Positions 21,986-30,845 of a DNA stretch of 64,000 nt are shown in pieces. Source of the stretch: Marinobacter litoralis (GTDB lineage: Bacteria; Pseudomonadota; Gammaproteobacteria; Pseudomonadales; Oleiphilaceae). The notes under the pieces were generated by a model. The model was not told where the DNA came from. It ran no database searches and was given only the letters and a program-made list of their open reading frames with translations. Numbering within the stretch: position 1 is the stretch's first letter; each line of letters opens with the position of its first letter. The stretch covers positions 434,001 to 498,000 of the forward strand of contig NZ_JAELVS010000002.1 of assembly GCF_016427555.1 (NCBI RefSeq), in the 5' to 3' direction. A program made the translations under genes and the position numbers.

Positions 21986-23680
21986 TTATGGGCTGTTTCT
22001 TATGTCAACGTAGAGTACCAGACTTTGGCCGGGTTGCAGATAACGGTTGGTATTAAGATCGTTCCATGATGCGATATCGCGCACATTCACGGAGAAACGG
22101 GAGGCGATCGTCGATAAGGAATCGCCTTTGCGTACGCGATACCCAACCTTGCGCACCATGGCTTTGCTTCTGGCATTGCTGGCGACGGTTTTAGGTTGCT
22201 TGACCTTGCTCCAGATCACCAGTTTCCGGCCGGGGTGCAGAGGGTCGCCTGGCGCCATGCCGTTCCATGCGGCCACCTCTCGCACGCTTACCCGGTGCTC
22301 CCGGGCGATGTCCCAGAAGGTATCACCCCGGCGCACGGTGTAGCGCACCTTATTGCCGGAACGTTTCCGCTCCTGCTTGCGCTCAATTCTTTGAGACTGG
22401 CTCAAGGCATAAGCGTCAGAGCCTTTGGTGGAGGACGGAATCAGAAGCTGCTGACCGATCCGGATCATGTCGCTGTTCAGCTTGTTTACCTGACGGATAA
22501 CCGATGTAGTGGTGGAAAACCGGCGAGCGATACTACCCAGATTATCACCCTTCGTTACCTTGTAGTTTTTCCAGGAAACCCGTTGGTCGGCGGGGAAATT
22601 TGCCAACGCAGCACGGAATGTATCAGCATTTTGTGCAGGTACCAGCAACCGGTGCGGGCCGTCTGGATTAGTCGCCCAGCGGTTGTACGATGGGTTGAGC
22701 AGGTAAATTTCATCGATATCGACACCTGCAAGTTTGGCGGCCTGCGCAAGATCCAGCTGTGAGCCGGTCTCGACCACTTCGAAATAGGGTTCGTTTTTCA
22801 GTTCCGGCAGTTGAATGCCAAAGGCGTCCGGGTTGTCGATAACCTTGGCCAGTGCCAGGAGTTTCGGTACGTAGTGCCGGGTTTCTTTTGGGAGGCTCAG
22901 AGACCAATAGTCCGTTGGTTTGCCTGCCTTTCTGTTGCGACGCATGGCGCTGGAGACGGTGCCACCGCCGGAGTTGTAGGCCGCCAGCGCCAGGGTGAAA
23001 TCACCGTCGAAGCGATTGGCCAGGCGCTCGAGATAGGTGAGTGCTGCGTCGGTCGAGGTCAGCACGTCGCGACGATCATCATGCCACCAGCTCTGTGTCA
23101 GGCCGAAGTATTTGCCCGTTGACGGGATAAACTGCCAAAGCCCGGCTGCGCGCCCGTGGGAGTATGCAAAGGGATCAAAGGCGCTTTCTACTACCGGCAG
23201 CAAGGCCAGCTCTGTGGGGAGGCCGCGAGCTTCAGCTTCGCTCAGAATGTGGTGCAGGTATCGCGCACCCCTTTCTGTTACGCGCTGAATATAACGGGGG
23301 TTGCGAGCATACCAATCCAGCTGGGCCTGCATCCTTCGATTATCAACCGAATGATCCATTTTGAACCCGGCACGCATGCGACTCCACAGATCTGTTTGCA
23401 CAAGTTCATCTGGCCCGGAGGACTTGGGTTCGTCGAGCTTTTTACGGGCGGCTTTCGCTTTGGCTTTCAGGTCTGCTGAAATGGCATCGTCCAACGGTGC
23501 ATTCGCTGATAAATCTTTGTCGGAATCGATAGCCGCGATCAGCTCGTCGTCGCCCTGGGCCACCACAATGCGTTCAGACTCGAGCGGGCTGCTGTGCCAG
23601 TTTTCGAATAATGGATTGCTGCTGCAGCCAGCGGTTAAGGATGTGGTGAGCAAGACCAATGAGAGGCGATTAACCGGCAT
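21986..23680 (-). CDS. mltD: Membrane-bound lytic murein transglycosylase D
   Basis: Outer-membrane lipoprotein that cleaves peptidoglycan glycan strands, leaving 1,6-anhydroMurNAc ends. The lipobox is LTAGC with Cys19. The SLT domain spans about residues 140-270 (catalytic Glu in LLPVVESAFDPFA, plus AAGLWQFIPSTGKYFGL and LALAAYNSGGG). Three LysM repeats follow: YKVTKGDNLGSIARRF, YTVRRGDTFWDIAREH and YRVRKGDSLSTIASRF. At 564 residues it is longer than E. coli MltD (452, two LysM). It is downstream of gloB (205 bp) and immediately upstream of yejA. Confidence 0.95.
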   Translation of the reverse strand: MPVNRLSLVLLTTSLTAGCSSNPLFENWHSSPLESERIVVAQGDDELIAAIDSDKDLSANAPLDDAISADLKAKAKAARKKLDEPKSSGPDELVQTDLWSRMRAGFKMDHSVDNRRMQAQLDWYARNPRYIQRVTERGARYLHHILSEAEARGLPTELALLPVVESAFDPFAYSHGRAAGLWQFIPSTGKYFGLTQSWWHDDRRDVLTSTDAALTYLERLANRFDGDFTLALAAYNSGGGTVSSAMRRNRKAGKPTDYWSLSLPKETRHYVPKLLALAKVIDNPDAFGIQLPELKNEPYFEVVETGSQLDLAQAAKLAGVDIDEIYLLNPSYNRWATNPDGPHRLLVPAQNADTFRAALANFPADQRVSWKNYKVTKGDNLGSIARRFSTTTSVIRQVNKLNSDMIRIGQQLLIPSSTKGSDAYALSQSQRIERKQERKRSGNKVRYTVRRGDTFWDIAREHRVSVREVAAWNGMAPGDPLHPGRKLVIWSKVKQPKTVASNARSKAMVRKVGYRVRKGDSLSTIASRFSVNVRDIASWNDLNTNRYLQPGQSLVLYVDIRNSP

Positions 23681-23857
23681 AACTAGGCTTCCGGGAGGTT
23701 GCGCCGGATGTCAGTAACCAGATCCGGCGTAAAGATAAATGCAATGCTTCAAACACAGTTCGAGCGAGATTCTATGGGACGGGTTTTAAGGCGGTCAAGG
23801 CACGTGATGTTACGGCTTTGAGAGGTATTGTTACCACCGCCTTTATTGCCTTTGGGA

Positions 23858-24652
23858 TTAAAAATGATCTTTACCATGCCGGACGGCTGCAAAGACTTCC
23901 GTTGGATTGGTGACCGGCAACCCGTTTTCGGCGCCATAAGCTTCGGCGGCTTTGATCACGGCAGGGTCATCCCAGCGCAAAAACAGGTTCAGGGATTTCT
24001 CGCTTTTCAGGCTGGAGGGCACAGTGGGTTTGCCGGCTTGGCGCAGCTGGTTGCACTTGTGCTCGAACTCGATCAACCCCGCATCGTCGGGCAGCCAATG
24101 GCGTGCAAAATGAAGGTTTGCAAGGGTGTATTCGTGGGCACAGTATATTGCAGTGTCGTCTGGAAGATTCAGTAAAGCGTTCAGGGAACGGTGCATTTGT
24201 TCGGGAGTGCCCTCAAATAAGCGCCCGCAACCGCCGATAAACAGGGTGTCACCACTGAACAAAACAGGGGCGTTATTCACCTGGGTCTCGGTAAAATAGA
24301 CAATGTGATCCAGGGTGTGGCCAGGGGTTGCCATTACCGAAAACCGAATTGATTGCCATTCAACGTGATCGCCGTGGCTAACCGATTCTGTCACATTGGT
24401 GAACGGTGAGCCTTTCGGGCCAACAATCCGGACATCCGGGTGCGATTTGCGAAGCTCGGCAATCCCACCCACATGGTCGGGATGATGATGGGTAACCAGG
24501 ATCGTATCGAGCGTCAGGCCCGACCGTTCCAGATACTCCTCGACCGGTTGCGCCTGCCCTGGGTCCACCACAAGGGCTTTACCGCATGAGCTATCTGAAA
24601 GGCACCAGATGTAGTTGTCTGAAAACGCCGGAATAGGGTAAATGCGAAACAT
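23858..24652 (-). CDS. gloB: Hydroxyacylglutathione hydrolase (glyoxalase II)
   Basis: Zinc enzyme that hydrolyses S-D-lactoylglutathione, finishing methylglyoxal detoxification. The 264-residue metallo-beta-lactamase fold shows THHHPDH, a later metal-ligand [24 protein letters not shown] and [12 protein letters not shown]. The C-terminal glutathione-binding region has LRW. The start [16 protein letters not shown] at 24652 is the family norm; a GTG three codons upstream is possible. It is divergent from the yafS-like gene, as in E. coli and Pseudomonas (mltD-gloB-yafS-rnhA-dnaQ). Confidence 0.95.
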   Translation of the reverse strand: MFRIYPIPAFSDNYIWCLSDSSCGKALVVDPGQAQPVEEYLERSGLTLDTILVTHHHPDHVGGIAELRKSHPDVRIVGPKGSPFTNVTESVSHGDHVEWQSIRFSVMATPGHTLDHIVYFTETQVNNAPVLFSGDTLFIGGCGRLFEGTPEQMHRSLNALLNLPDDTAIYCAHEYTLANLHFARHWLPDDAGLIEFEHKCNQLRQAGKPTVPSSLKSEKSLNLFLRWDDPAVIKAAEAYGAENGLPVTNPTEVFAAVRHGKDHF

Positions 24653-24681
24653 CTTGACCACATGTGCTTAATGGATGTGAC

Positions 24682-24690
24682 TGTTATGAT
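24682..24690 (+). promoter_or_regulatory. Candidate extended -10 promoter upstream of the yafS-like gene
   Basis: TGTTATGAT at 24682-24690 fits an extended -10 (TG-N-TATGAT) in the 102-bp gap between divergent gloB and the methyltransferase gene, 65 bp before the GTG start. No good -35 is seen. Confidence 0.4.
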
Positions 24691-24754
24691 AAAGCAACAG
24701 AGCGCCTATCCCAAGGTGTCGGATGTCAGGGTCGCATGAGCAGGGGAATAAACA

Positions 24755-25555
24755 GTGAACGACTCTAGGCCGATCGATTTTTCAGCACGACATGAAAGCT
24801 TTGAAGTCTGGTTTCAGAGCCCGCTAGGGCGAGCTTTGTTGGCCAGCCAGCGCTGTGTGCTTGATAGAGAGTTGGGCAGCCTGACCGGTGCCCGGCAGCT
24901 GCAAGTCGGATTGAGCCACAGGTTGCCGTTGGCCACGGGTACCGACTTCGTGCAGAGGATTATTACCACGCCGAGCTGGAGTCCGAATATGCCGGATGGC
25001 GTGGCAGTATGTGATTCGGATGAACTGCCGTTCCCGACCGATTCTATCGATCTGGCCATTTTGCACCATGCTGCAGATTTCTCGCAGGATCCTCATCAGG
25101 TGCTCAGAGAAGCCGCAAGGGTTTTGCGAGGTGAGGGAGTTATGGCTCTGGTTGGTTTCAATCCGCTTGGGTTGTGGGGGGCGCGCAAACTGCTTTCCCG
25201 GCATCACCAAGGGCCATGGGGCGGGCGGTTTTTGATGCGCTCGCGCATGGAGGACTGGCTTCGGTTGCTCGGCTTTACGGTGGAGTCTTCGGCTACTTAT
25301 TTTTGCCGGTTACCGATCCAGAAACGGCAGGGCTCAACTACTACCCGAGAACCTTCGGGGAAAGCCAATATTGTTCCTGTCGGGGCCTATTACTGTATCC
25401 TTGCGCGCAAGCGTGTGCCGGCCCCTATTCAGCGCGGAGTAAACTGGCGCAAAACCAAGGTGATCACGCTCCCCGGCGCAGTCGGTGCATCCAGGGGTTG
25501 CACGAACCGGGTGCCCCGGCGTTTCGATACCAGCAACCATTCATCGGAGATCTAA
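24755..25555 (+). CDS. YafS-like class I SAM-dependent methyltransferase
   Basis: A 266-residue predicted methyltransferase of the YafS type; its substrate is unknown. The SAM-binding motif I region is degenerate ([19 protein letters not shown]), while the later motifs are clear: [22 protein letters not shown], and [22 protein letters not shown] after it. The start is GTG at 24755 with an AGGGGAA site upstream. The stop TAA overlaps the rnhA ATG by one base (TAATG). The gloB/yafS/rnhA/dnaQ neighbourhood is widely conserved in gammaproteobacteria, but the reason is not known. Confidence 0.8.
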   Translation: MNDSRPIDFSARHESFEVWFQSPLGRALLASQRCVLDRELGSLTGARQLQVGLSHRLPLATGTDFVQRIITTPSWSPNMPDGVAVCDSDELPFPTDSIDLAILHHAADFSQDPHQVLREAARVLRGEGVMALVGFNPLGLWGARKLLSRHHQGPWGGRFLMRSRMEDWLRLLGFTVESSATYFCRLPIQKRQGSTTTREPSGKANIVPVGAYYCILARKRVPAPIQRGVNWRKTKVITLPGAVGASRGCTNRVPRRFDTSNHSSEI

Positions 25556-25998
25556 TGGCAGGCAAAGTAGTAATGTACACCGATGGCGCGTGTAAAGGTA
25601 ACCCGGGCCCGGGTGGCTGGGGGGTTGTTTTGCGCTACGGCGGAGCCGAGAAAAAAATGCACGGCGGCGAGCCAGAAACAACCAATAACCGGATGGAGCT
25701 GATGGCCGCTATTCAGGGCCTGAAAGCATTGAATCGCACCTGCGATGTCGAGTTGTATACAGACTCTCAGTACGTCCGTAAAGGCATCACAGAGTGGATG
25801 GCGGGTTGGAAACGCAATGGCTGGAAAACCTCGGCGAAGAAGCCGGTCAAGAATTCGGATTTATGGAAAGAGCTGGACGCGGAATCGGCCCGGCACAATG
25901 TAAATTGGCACTGGGTTAAGGGGCACGCCGGAGATCCGGGTAACGAGTTGGCAGATGAGCTTGCGAACTTGGGTGTCGAAACCGTGATGAGGCGCTAA
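25555..25998 (+). CDS. rnhA: Ribonuclease HI
   Basis: Degrades the RNA strand of RNA-DNA hybrids. The 147 residues carry the full catalytic set at the E. coli positions: Asp10 (MYTDGAC), Glu48 (NNRMEL) and Asp70 (YTDSQY), with His/Asp in [13 protein letters not shown]. The basic protrusion [17 protein letters not shown] is present. The ATG at 25555 overlaps the preceding stop by one base; an apparent upstream extension in the same frame lies inside the methyltransferase gene and is not real. dnaQ follows 39 bp later. Confidence 0.97.
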   Translation: MAGKVVMYTDGACKGNPGPGGWGVVLRYGGAEKKMHGGEPETTNNRMELMAAIQGLKALNRTCDVELYTDSQYVRKGITEWMAGWKRNGWKTSAKKPVKNSDLWKELDAESARHNVNWHWVKGHAGDPGNELADELANLGVETVMRR

Positions 25999-26037
25999 AG
26001 TAGTAGCTGCCAATTGATGTTCTCTGAAAGGTAATGC

Positions 26038-26748
26038 ATGAGACAGATTGTACTGGATACAGAAACAACGGGTATTGATCCCAGCGCAGGGCACCGGATT
26101 ATCGAGATCGGGTGTGTTGAAGTGGTTGAGCGCAAATTGACCGGGCGAAATTACCACGTCTATATAAATCCGGAGCGGGAAGTCGAGGCGGAAGCTATTA
26201 CCGTTCACGGTATTACAAACGAGTTTTTGCAGGATAAGCCGAAGTTCGCAGACATCGCTGACGAATTTTTTGCGTTTATCGAAGGGGCCGAACTGGTGAT
26301 TCATAACGCGGCGTTTGACGTCGGTTTTATGGATTCGGAATTTTCCCGCCTCAAACCAGTGCGGAAGACCGCAGATCATTGCGGCATTGTCGATACCCTG
26401 GCGATTGCCCGTAAGAAGCATCCCGGGCAAAAAAATAACCTCGACGCACTGTGCAAACGATACGGTGTAGATAACTCCAACCGGGAGCTGCACGGCGCGC
26501 TGTTGGACGCCGAAATCCTCGCGGATGTTTATTTGTTGATGACCGGTGGCCAAACCGCGCTGTCACTGGATGCTGGCTCGGGCGACGAAGGGGGTGTTAC
26601 CGGGGTTCGCAGACTGTCGTCGGAACGGGCCCGTTTACCTGTTGTCGAGGCCACGAATGATGAGATCAATGCGCACAATGAAATGATGGAGCGGATCGAG
26701 AAAAAGGCGGGGCAGACCGTGTGGAGCAAACTTAATGCTTCAGAGTGA
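26038..26748 (+). CDS. dnaQ: DNA polymerase III epsilon subunit (proofreading exonuclease)
   Basis: 3'-5' exonuclease of the replicative polymerase. The 236 residues have Exo I LDTETTG (Asp7, Glu9), Exo II VIHNAAFDVGFMD and Exo III-epsilon LHGALLDAEILADVY, so all catalytic acids and the His are present. The C-terminal tail that binds the alpha subunit ends GQTVWSKLNASE. In E. coli rnhA and dnaQ are divergent; here they are co-directional and 39 bp apart, as in Pseudomonas. Confidence 0.96.
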   Translation: MRQIVLDTETTGIDPSAGHRIIEIGCVEVVERKLTGRNYHVYINPEREVEAEAITVHGITNEFLQDKPKFADIADEFFAFIEGAELVIHNAAFDVGFMDSEFSRLKPVRKTADHCGIVDTLAIARKKHPGQKNNLDALCKRYGVDNSNRELHGALLDAEILADVYLLMTGGQTALSLDAGSGDEGGVTGVRRLSSERARLPVVEATNDEINAHNEMMERIEKKAGQTVWSKLNASE

Positions 26749-26789
26749 GATCTGTATCTAACTGTACTAATTGTTACATTTCAGCTTTC

Positions 26790-26817
26790 TTGAGCTACAT
26801 GAATTTTATGTTATAAG
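26790..26817 (+). promoter_or_regulatory. Candidate sigma-70 promoter for the fimL-like gene
   Basis: TTGAGC at 26790-26795 and TATAAG at 26812-26817 are separated by 16 bp, in an AT-rich gap between dnaQ and the fimL-like gene, about 85 bp before its ATG. Sequence inference only. Confidence 0.45.
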
Positions 26818-26902
26818 TAATGATAAGTTCGCGGGTTTTATGCGAATTGAGATTGTTCATGCACAGGAAGCGGTCGTCTCCGCAACGTAACAGGAAGCGT
26901 TT

Positions 26903-28609
26903 ATGGTCCAATCGTCTCTTGCGACGAAATCGCAGTCGTTTGATCTGGTTAAGGGTGAAATTGAACAGACCATCAAACAAGCGGAATCGAGCCTTGAACG
27001 CTTTCAGGAAAATCGGGAAAGTGGGGAAGACCTGCAAAACTGTGTCGACTATCTGAACCAGTTACGCGGTATTTTCCTGCTCGTAGAACTTCGCGGTGGA
27101 ACGCTGATTTGCCAAGAAGCGGTGAATCTGGCGAACGACGTTCCCGTGGGTGCCAACGACGACAAAAACATCTTGCTTACCACTCTGAATAGCGCGCTGT
27201 TCACCTTGCGTCGCTATGTGGAGTATTACCATCAACAGCGTGTTGATCACCCAGAATTATTGCTCCCCGTTATTAATGACTTACGCGAAGCCCGTAAAGA
27301 AAAGCCATATCCGGAATCGTGTTTTTTTGACGTCGATGTGCGAGAACGTCCGGATTTTTGCTGCGATCTCTCGCTCCGTCCGAGTGTAGATGACGACCTT
27401 GAATACGAAATGCTGGCGCGTCGTATGCGCTTGACGTTTCAGGTCGCTTTGCTGGGGATACTCCGGGAACAAAACGAAGAGATCAGTAAGAAGCTCATTG
27501 CTCGTGCAGCCCGCGGTTTTGCCCGACTTTGCCAGAATGCACCCATGGGCCAGATGTGGTGTTTGGTGGCAATCACCGCGGATGCCATGCTGGATAGGGC
27601 AATGGGGTTCAGTAAGGCTCGAAAGCGCTTATTGATGCGTTTGGAGCGCTACACCCGTGAAATTGTTTACGTGGGGCGCGTTGCCACCGCCAAAGACGCT
27701 CCGGATTCCGTTGTAAAAGACCTGTTGTATCTGCTTTACCGCAGTGGTTCGGCAAACCCTGAAATCACCCGGGTTCTGCAAAGCTACAAGCTTCAGCCGT
27801 CAGACTTTCCTGACTCCATGATGCAGGCGCACGCACGCCGGCTGTATGGTCCGGGCAGCGATGTTCTGAAGTCGTTGTCTGAAGCGTTGCTTGAAGAGCT
27901 GAGTCAGCTCAAAGATAAGCTGGACATTATCGAGCGTGGCATCGAACCAGACCTTGCTGAACTTGCCTCTATTGCGGATGCACTTGAGCGTCTTGGTAAC
28001 ACGCTGGTTATGCTCGACCTCAATCGCCTGGCGGGCATTTCCCGCGGCGAAGCCAGAAAGCTTCGGGCGTGGGAAGAAGAAAACCGTTTGCCGGCCGAAG
28101 AAGAGTTGTACCAGCTGGCGGATTCGGTTCTGGGCGTTGAAGACGCTGTTATGCAAATCGTAACTCGGGGCATTACCTCTGAAACCGATGCGCTGGCGAG
28201 CAGTAATGGCCGCAGCGAAGAATCAGTGTACCTGCAGGAAGCGATCCTGGTGGTGACTGAGGAGGCTCGCGGCGCTTTGACCTTGGCGAAGCGGGCAATC
28301 ACAGCATTCATCGAATCTGACTATGACAAGCTGCATCTCGCAAACCTGCCCGGCACGCTGAGAAGCATATGGGGAGGGCTCATCATGGTGAGTGATCCCG
28401 CAGCGGCCAACGTTATCGCGAGGATCGCGGACTCCATTCAGAATGAGTTGCTGGACGCAAAGGAGGCACCATCGAGTTCGGTGCTGGAGGCGCTGGCAGA
28501 TGCGCTCACGTCACTTGAATACTATATTGAGGGCATTGGTCGGCGGGAGGATAGCAACGTCGGCTTGCTGAATCTGGCGGAAACCTCGCTGGCTGACGTT
28601 GGCTTATAG
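26903..28609 (+). CDS. fimL: FimL-like ChpA N-terminal-domain protein
   Basis: A 568-residue soluble, mostly helical protein resembling P. aeruginosa FimL (PA1822), a scaffold related to the N-terminus of ChpA that affects type IV pili and Vfr/cAMP output. Visible parts are the start region with LRGIFLLVELRGGTLICQEAVNLA, a middle helical bundle, and a C-terminal part with LPGTLRSIWGGLIMV. I see no canonical HPt motif (AHxLKG) in it, consistent with FimL being unable to take a phosphoryl group. Gene position after rnhA-dnaQ also matches Pseudomonas. The ATG has AGGAAG 7 bp upstream. Function is by homology and not shown here. Confidence 0.78.
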   Translation: MVQSSLATKSQSFDLVKGEIEQTIKQAESSLERFQENRESGEDLQNCVDYLNQLRGIFLLVELRGGTLICQEAVNLANDVPVGANDDKNILLTTLNSALFTLRRYVEYYHQQRVDHPELLLPVINDLREARKEKPYPESCFFDVDVRERPDFCCDLSLRPSVDDDLEYEMLARRMRLTFQVALLGILREQNEEISKKLIARAARGFARLCQNAPMGQMWCLVAITADAMLDRAMGFSKARKRLLMRLERYTREIVYVGRVATAKDAPDSVVKDLLYLLYRSGSANPEITRVLQSYKLQPSDFPDSMMQAHARRLYGPGSDVLKSLSEALLEELSQLKDKLDIIERGIEPDLAELASIADALERLGNTLVMLDLNRLAGISRGEARKLRAWEEENRLPAEEELYQLADSVLGVEDAVMQIVTRGITSETDALASSNGRSEESVYLQEAILVVTEEARGALTLAKRAITAFIESDYDKLHLANLPGTLRSIWGGLIMVSDPAAANVIARIADSIQNELLDAKEAPSSSVLEALADALTSLEYYIEGIGRREDSNVGLLNLAETSLADVGL

Positions 28610-28632
28610 CGCCGGGTTAGCCCATGTTGAGA

Positions 28633-28669
28633 CACAAAAAAACCTGCGATTAGCGCAGGTTTTTTTGTG
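28633..28669. terminator. Bidirectional intrinsic terminator
   Basis: Arms CACAAAAAAACCTGCG (28633-28648, allowing the A tract to pair) and CGCAGGTTTTTTTGTG (28654-28669) around a 5-nt loop form a strong hairpin with T runs on both strands. It is shared by the convergent fimL-like and SCP2 genes. Confidence 0.9.
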
Positions 28670-28686
28670 GAACTTTCGAATAGGTC

Positions 28687-29001
28687 TTAGCCCATGTCGA
28701 ACAGTTCACCCAGCTTGGTAGCCAGCATCATGTCGCCTTCGGCGCGCAGCTGACCAGCCATGAATGCTTGCATGCCGTCAGTTTCGCCAGAAACGATGCC
28801 TTGCAGAGTTTCAGAGTTCATGATCAGGGTAACAGAAGGATCTTCGTGAGTGCCTTCGTTCAACTTGCAAGAGCCGTCTTTGATTTCCAGGTTGTATGGC
28901 TTGTCGTCTTCGATATCAAACTGGAACACCAGGTCCAAGCCCTGTGCTGCGTCTGCGTTGAAGTTCTTTTCCAGCTTCTCAAAAATCTGTTCAACAGACA
29001 T
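28687..29001 (-). CDS. SCP2 sterol-binding domain protein
   Basis: A single-domain protein of 104 residues of the SCP2 family, a hydrophobic-pocket fold that binds lipids or fatty acyl-CoA in the cytoplasm. Visible signatures are the N-terminal VEQIFEKLEKNFNADAAQGLDLVFQFDIE (an SCP2 helix then strand, split here as two parts), GSCKLNEGTHEDPSVTLIM and the C-terminal AFMAGQLRAEGDMMLATKLGELF. It stands alone between two terminator/promoter regions. The ligand is unknown; bacteria of this type lack sterols, so a fatty acyl or polyketide lipid is more plausible. Confidence 0.88.
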   Translation of the reverse strand: MSVEQIFEKLEKNFNADAAQGLDLVFQFDIEDDKPYNLEIKDGSCKLNEGTHEDPSVTLIMNSETLQGIVSGETDGMQAFMAGQLRAEGDMMLATKLGELFDMG

Positions 29002-29231
29002 TAGTTATACCCTTTATAGTGTTTGTCATATCTAGTCGTGGCGGATCAACAACCCGAGCGAAACTGAGTCTGTCTTAGCTGGGTATCGCCGACCTCAGTA
29101 TTCGACTTTATGGTTACAGAGGGATCATGTCAAGCTTGATCGAACGCTTGTTTTAATTTGTTCGGGCTTATCAGTTAAGGTGCGACAGAGTAAACTCTGG
29201 GGTTTGCATAAAGAGCACTGGAGAATGCATT

Positions 29232-30284
29232 TTGGAATTTATTAGTGAGTACGGATTGTTCCTCGCAAAAGTTGCAACCTTTGTTGTGGCCGCAATTATT
29301 CTGGTCGCTGTCATCGTGTCTGCAAGTAAGCATAACGATTCGGACGACGACGAAGGCGAGCTGAAAGTCAGAAACCTGAACGACAAATACCGGAACCTGA
29401 AAGAGTCAATCCAGACCAAATTAATGTCGGATGACGAATACAAGGCCTGGAACAAAAAAAAGAAAAAAGAAGAAAAGGCGAAGAAAAAAGCCGAAAAGCA
29501 TAAAGCCGAAGACGAGAGCCAGCCGAAATCCCGAATCTATGTAATCGACTTCGACGGCGACATCAAAGCCAGTGACACAGACACACTGCGTCGCTCAGTA
29601 AGCGCAGTTCTGAGCGTTGCAGACCCGGAGAAAGACGAAGTTGTGGTTCGCCTCGAGAGCGGCGGCGGCCTTGTTCATGCTTATGGGCTGGCATCAGCTC
29701 AGCTTGACCGCATCCGGAGCAAAGGCGTACGACTGACGGCCTGTGTCGATAAAGTGGCGGCCAGCGGTGGTTACATGATGGCTTGCGTTGCCGACAAAAT
29801 CCTCGCATCGCCGTTCGCGGTGATCGGGTCAATTGGTGTTGTTGCCCAACTGCCGAACTTTCATCGGTTGCTCGAGAAAAACAACGTTGATTTTGAAGTC
29901 CTGACCGCAGGTGAGCACAAGCGCACGCTCACCATGTTTGGTGAAAACACGGAAAAGGGGCGGCAGAAGTTTTTGGAAGATCTGGAAGATACTCACGGAC
30001 TGTTTAAAGAGTATGTCAGCGAGCGCAGGCCAGATCTTGACATCAAAGCCGTCGCGAACGGCGACATTTGGTTCGGCAAGCGGGCGTTGGATGTAAATCT
30101 GATCGATGACATTAAAACTTCGGACGAATATCTCATCGAGGCCTGCGAACGCGGAGAAGTTGTTACCGTCTCATTCCAGCAAAAACGAACGCTGGCGGAA
30201 AAGATTGGAATTGCGACCAGTACGGCACTGGAACGCTCGGTGTGGAAGGTGTTAAGCGCTTTCAGGAATCAGAAGATTCAATAA
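29232..30284 (+). CDS. sohB: SohB family inner-membrane serine protease
   Basis: Signal-peptide-peptidase-like protease anchored by an N-terminal helix (about residues 10-30). The 350-residue protein starts MEFISEYGLFLAKVATFVV, closely like E. coli SohB, which supports the rare TTG start at 29232 (TGGAG ribosome site). The S49 domain has VVRLESGGGLVHAYGLA, the nucleophile serine in VAASGGYMMACVADKI and SPFAVIGSIGVVAQLPNFHR. The linker at about residues 74-95 is almost all Lys, Glu and Ala and contains A8G and A6G runs. Substrates are unknown. Confidence 0.93.
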   Translation: MEFISEYGLFLAKVATFVVAAIILVAVIVSASKHNDSDDDEGELKVRNLNDKYRNLKESIQTKLMSDDEYKAWNKKKKKEEKAKKKAEKHKAEDESQPKSRIYVIDFDGDIKASDTDTLRRSVSAVLSVADPEKDEVVVRLESGGGLVHAYGLASAQLDRIRSKGVRLTACVDKVAASGGYMMACVADKILASPFAVIGSIGVVAQLPNFHRLLEKNNVDFEVLTAGEHKRTLTMFGENTEKGRQKFLEDLEDTHGLFKEYVSERRPDLDIKAVANGDIWFGKRALDVNLIDDIKTSDEYLIEACERGEVVTVSFQQKRTLAEKIGIATSTALERSVWKVLSAFRNQKIQ

Positions 30285-30296
30285 TCGGTAGGGTAG

Positions 30297-30322
30297 AGGT
30301 GCCAACGATGTCGTTGGCACCT
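30297..30322. terminator. Stem-loop between convergent sohB and DUF934 genes
   Basis: AGGTGCCAACGA (30297-30308) and TCGTTGGCACCT (30311-30322) form a perfect 12-bp inverted repeat with almost no spacer. It follows sohB by 12 bp and the DUF934 stop by 16 bp. There is no T tract, so it may block 3' exonucleases more than terminate. Confidence 0.5.
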
Positions 30323-30338
30323 GCTCAATGCAGACAGA

Positions 30339-30845
30339 TTAAGACGCCCGACGGCGGAACAGCGGTACATCGTTGTCTACGGCGGCCTGATAGGTCTCAG
30401 AGAAGAAATTCAGGCAGCGTGCGGCTTTGGTGATATCCTTGTCGGCGCGAAGCACATAAGAATCAAAGCCGCAGCGCTTCATGAACTGAAGCTGGTCCAG
30501 CAGTACGTCACCGATTGCTCGCAATTCACCCGTATAGCCGAAACGCTGGCGCAGTAGGCGGCCAATGCTGTAACCACGGCCATCGACGAAACGAGGAAAG
30601 TTCACTGCAATCAACGGCAGTTCATTTACCTTGCCTTCCAGCAGTTCCGGTTCGTCATGACTGTCGAACCACACGCCGATATCAGCACGACCCGCGAAAT
30701 GCTCGTAGCCTGCTAGCCACAGATCAGCGGGAATCAGCGCCGGCTGGCCCTCCGGGATATCCAGAGAGTCGCCTTCGGCCGGGCGGGCAACCACTACCCA
30801 GTTATCGTTACGAATAGTGCCGTCAGCGGCAATAACATCAGGCAT
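30339..30845 (-). CDS. DUF934 family protein (sulfite reduction partner of CysI)
   Basis: A 168-residue cytoplasmic protein of the DUF934 family, which is regularly found after one-subunit CysI-type sulfite reductases. The hallmarks are DIGVWFDSHDEPELL, the conserved IAVNFPRFVDGRGYSIGRLLR region (here I quote IAVNFPRF and DGRGYSIGRLLR) and the C-terminal NFFSETYQAAVD. Its ATG overlaps the cysI stop by 8 bp, so translation is coupled. The family has been proposed to help deliver electrons to the reductase, but this is unproven. No cofactor motif is obvious. Confidence 0.85.
   Translation of the reverse strand: MPDVIAADGTIRNDNWVVVARPAEGDSLDIPEGQPALIPADLWLAGYEHFAGRADIGVWFDSHDEPELLEGKVNELPLIAVNFPRFVDGRGYSIGRLLRQRFGYTGELRAIGDVLLDQLQFMKRCGFDSYVLRADKDITKAARCLNFFSETYQAAVDNDVPLFRRRAS

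Noticed and set aside
25174..25554. Upstream in-frame extension of rnhA
   Set aside because: It overlaps the methyltransferase gene; the TAATG junction at 25555 gives the standard RNase HI start.
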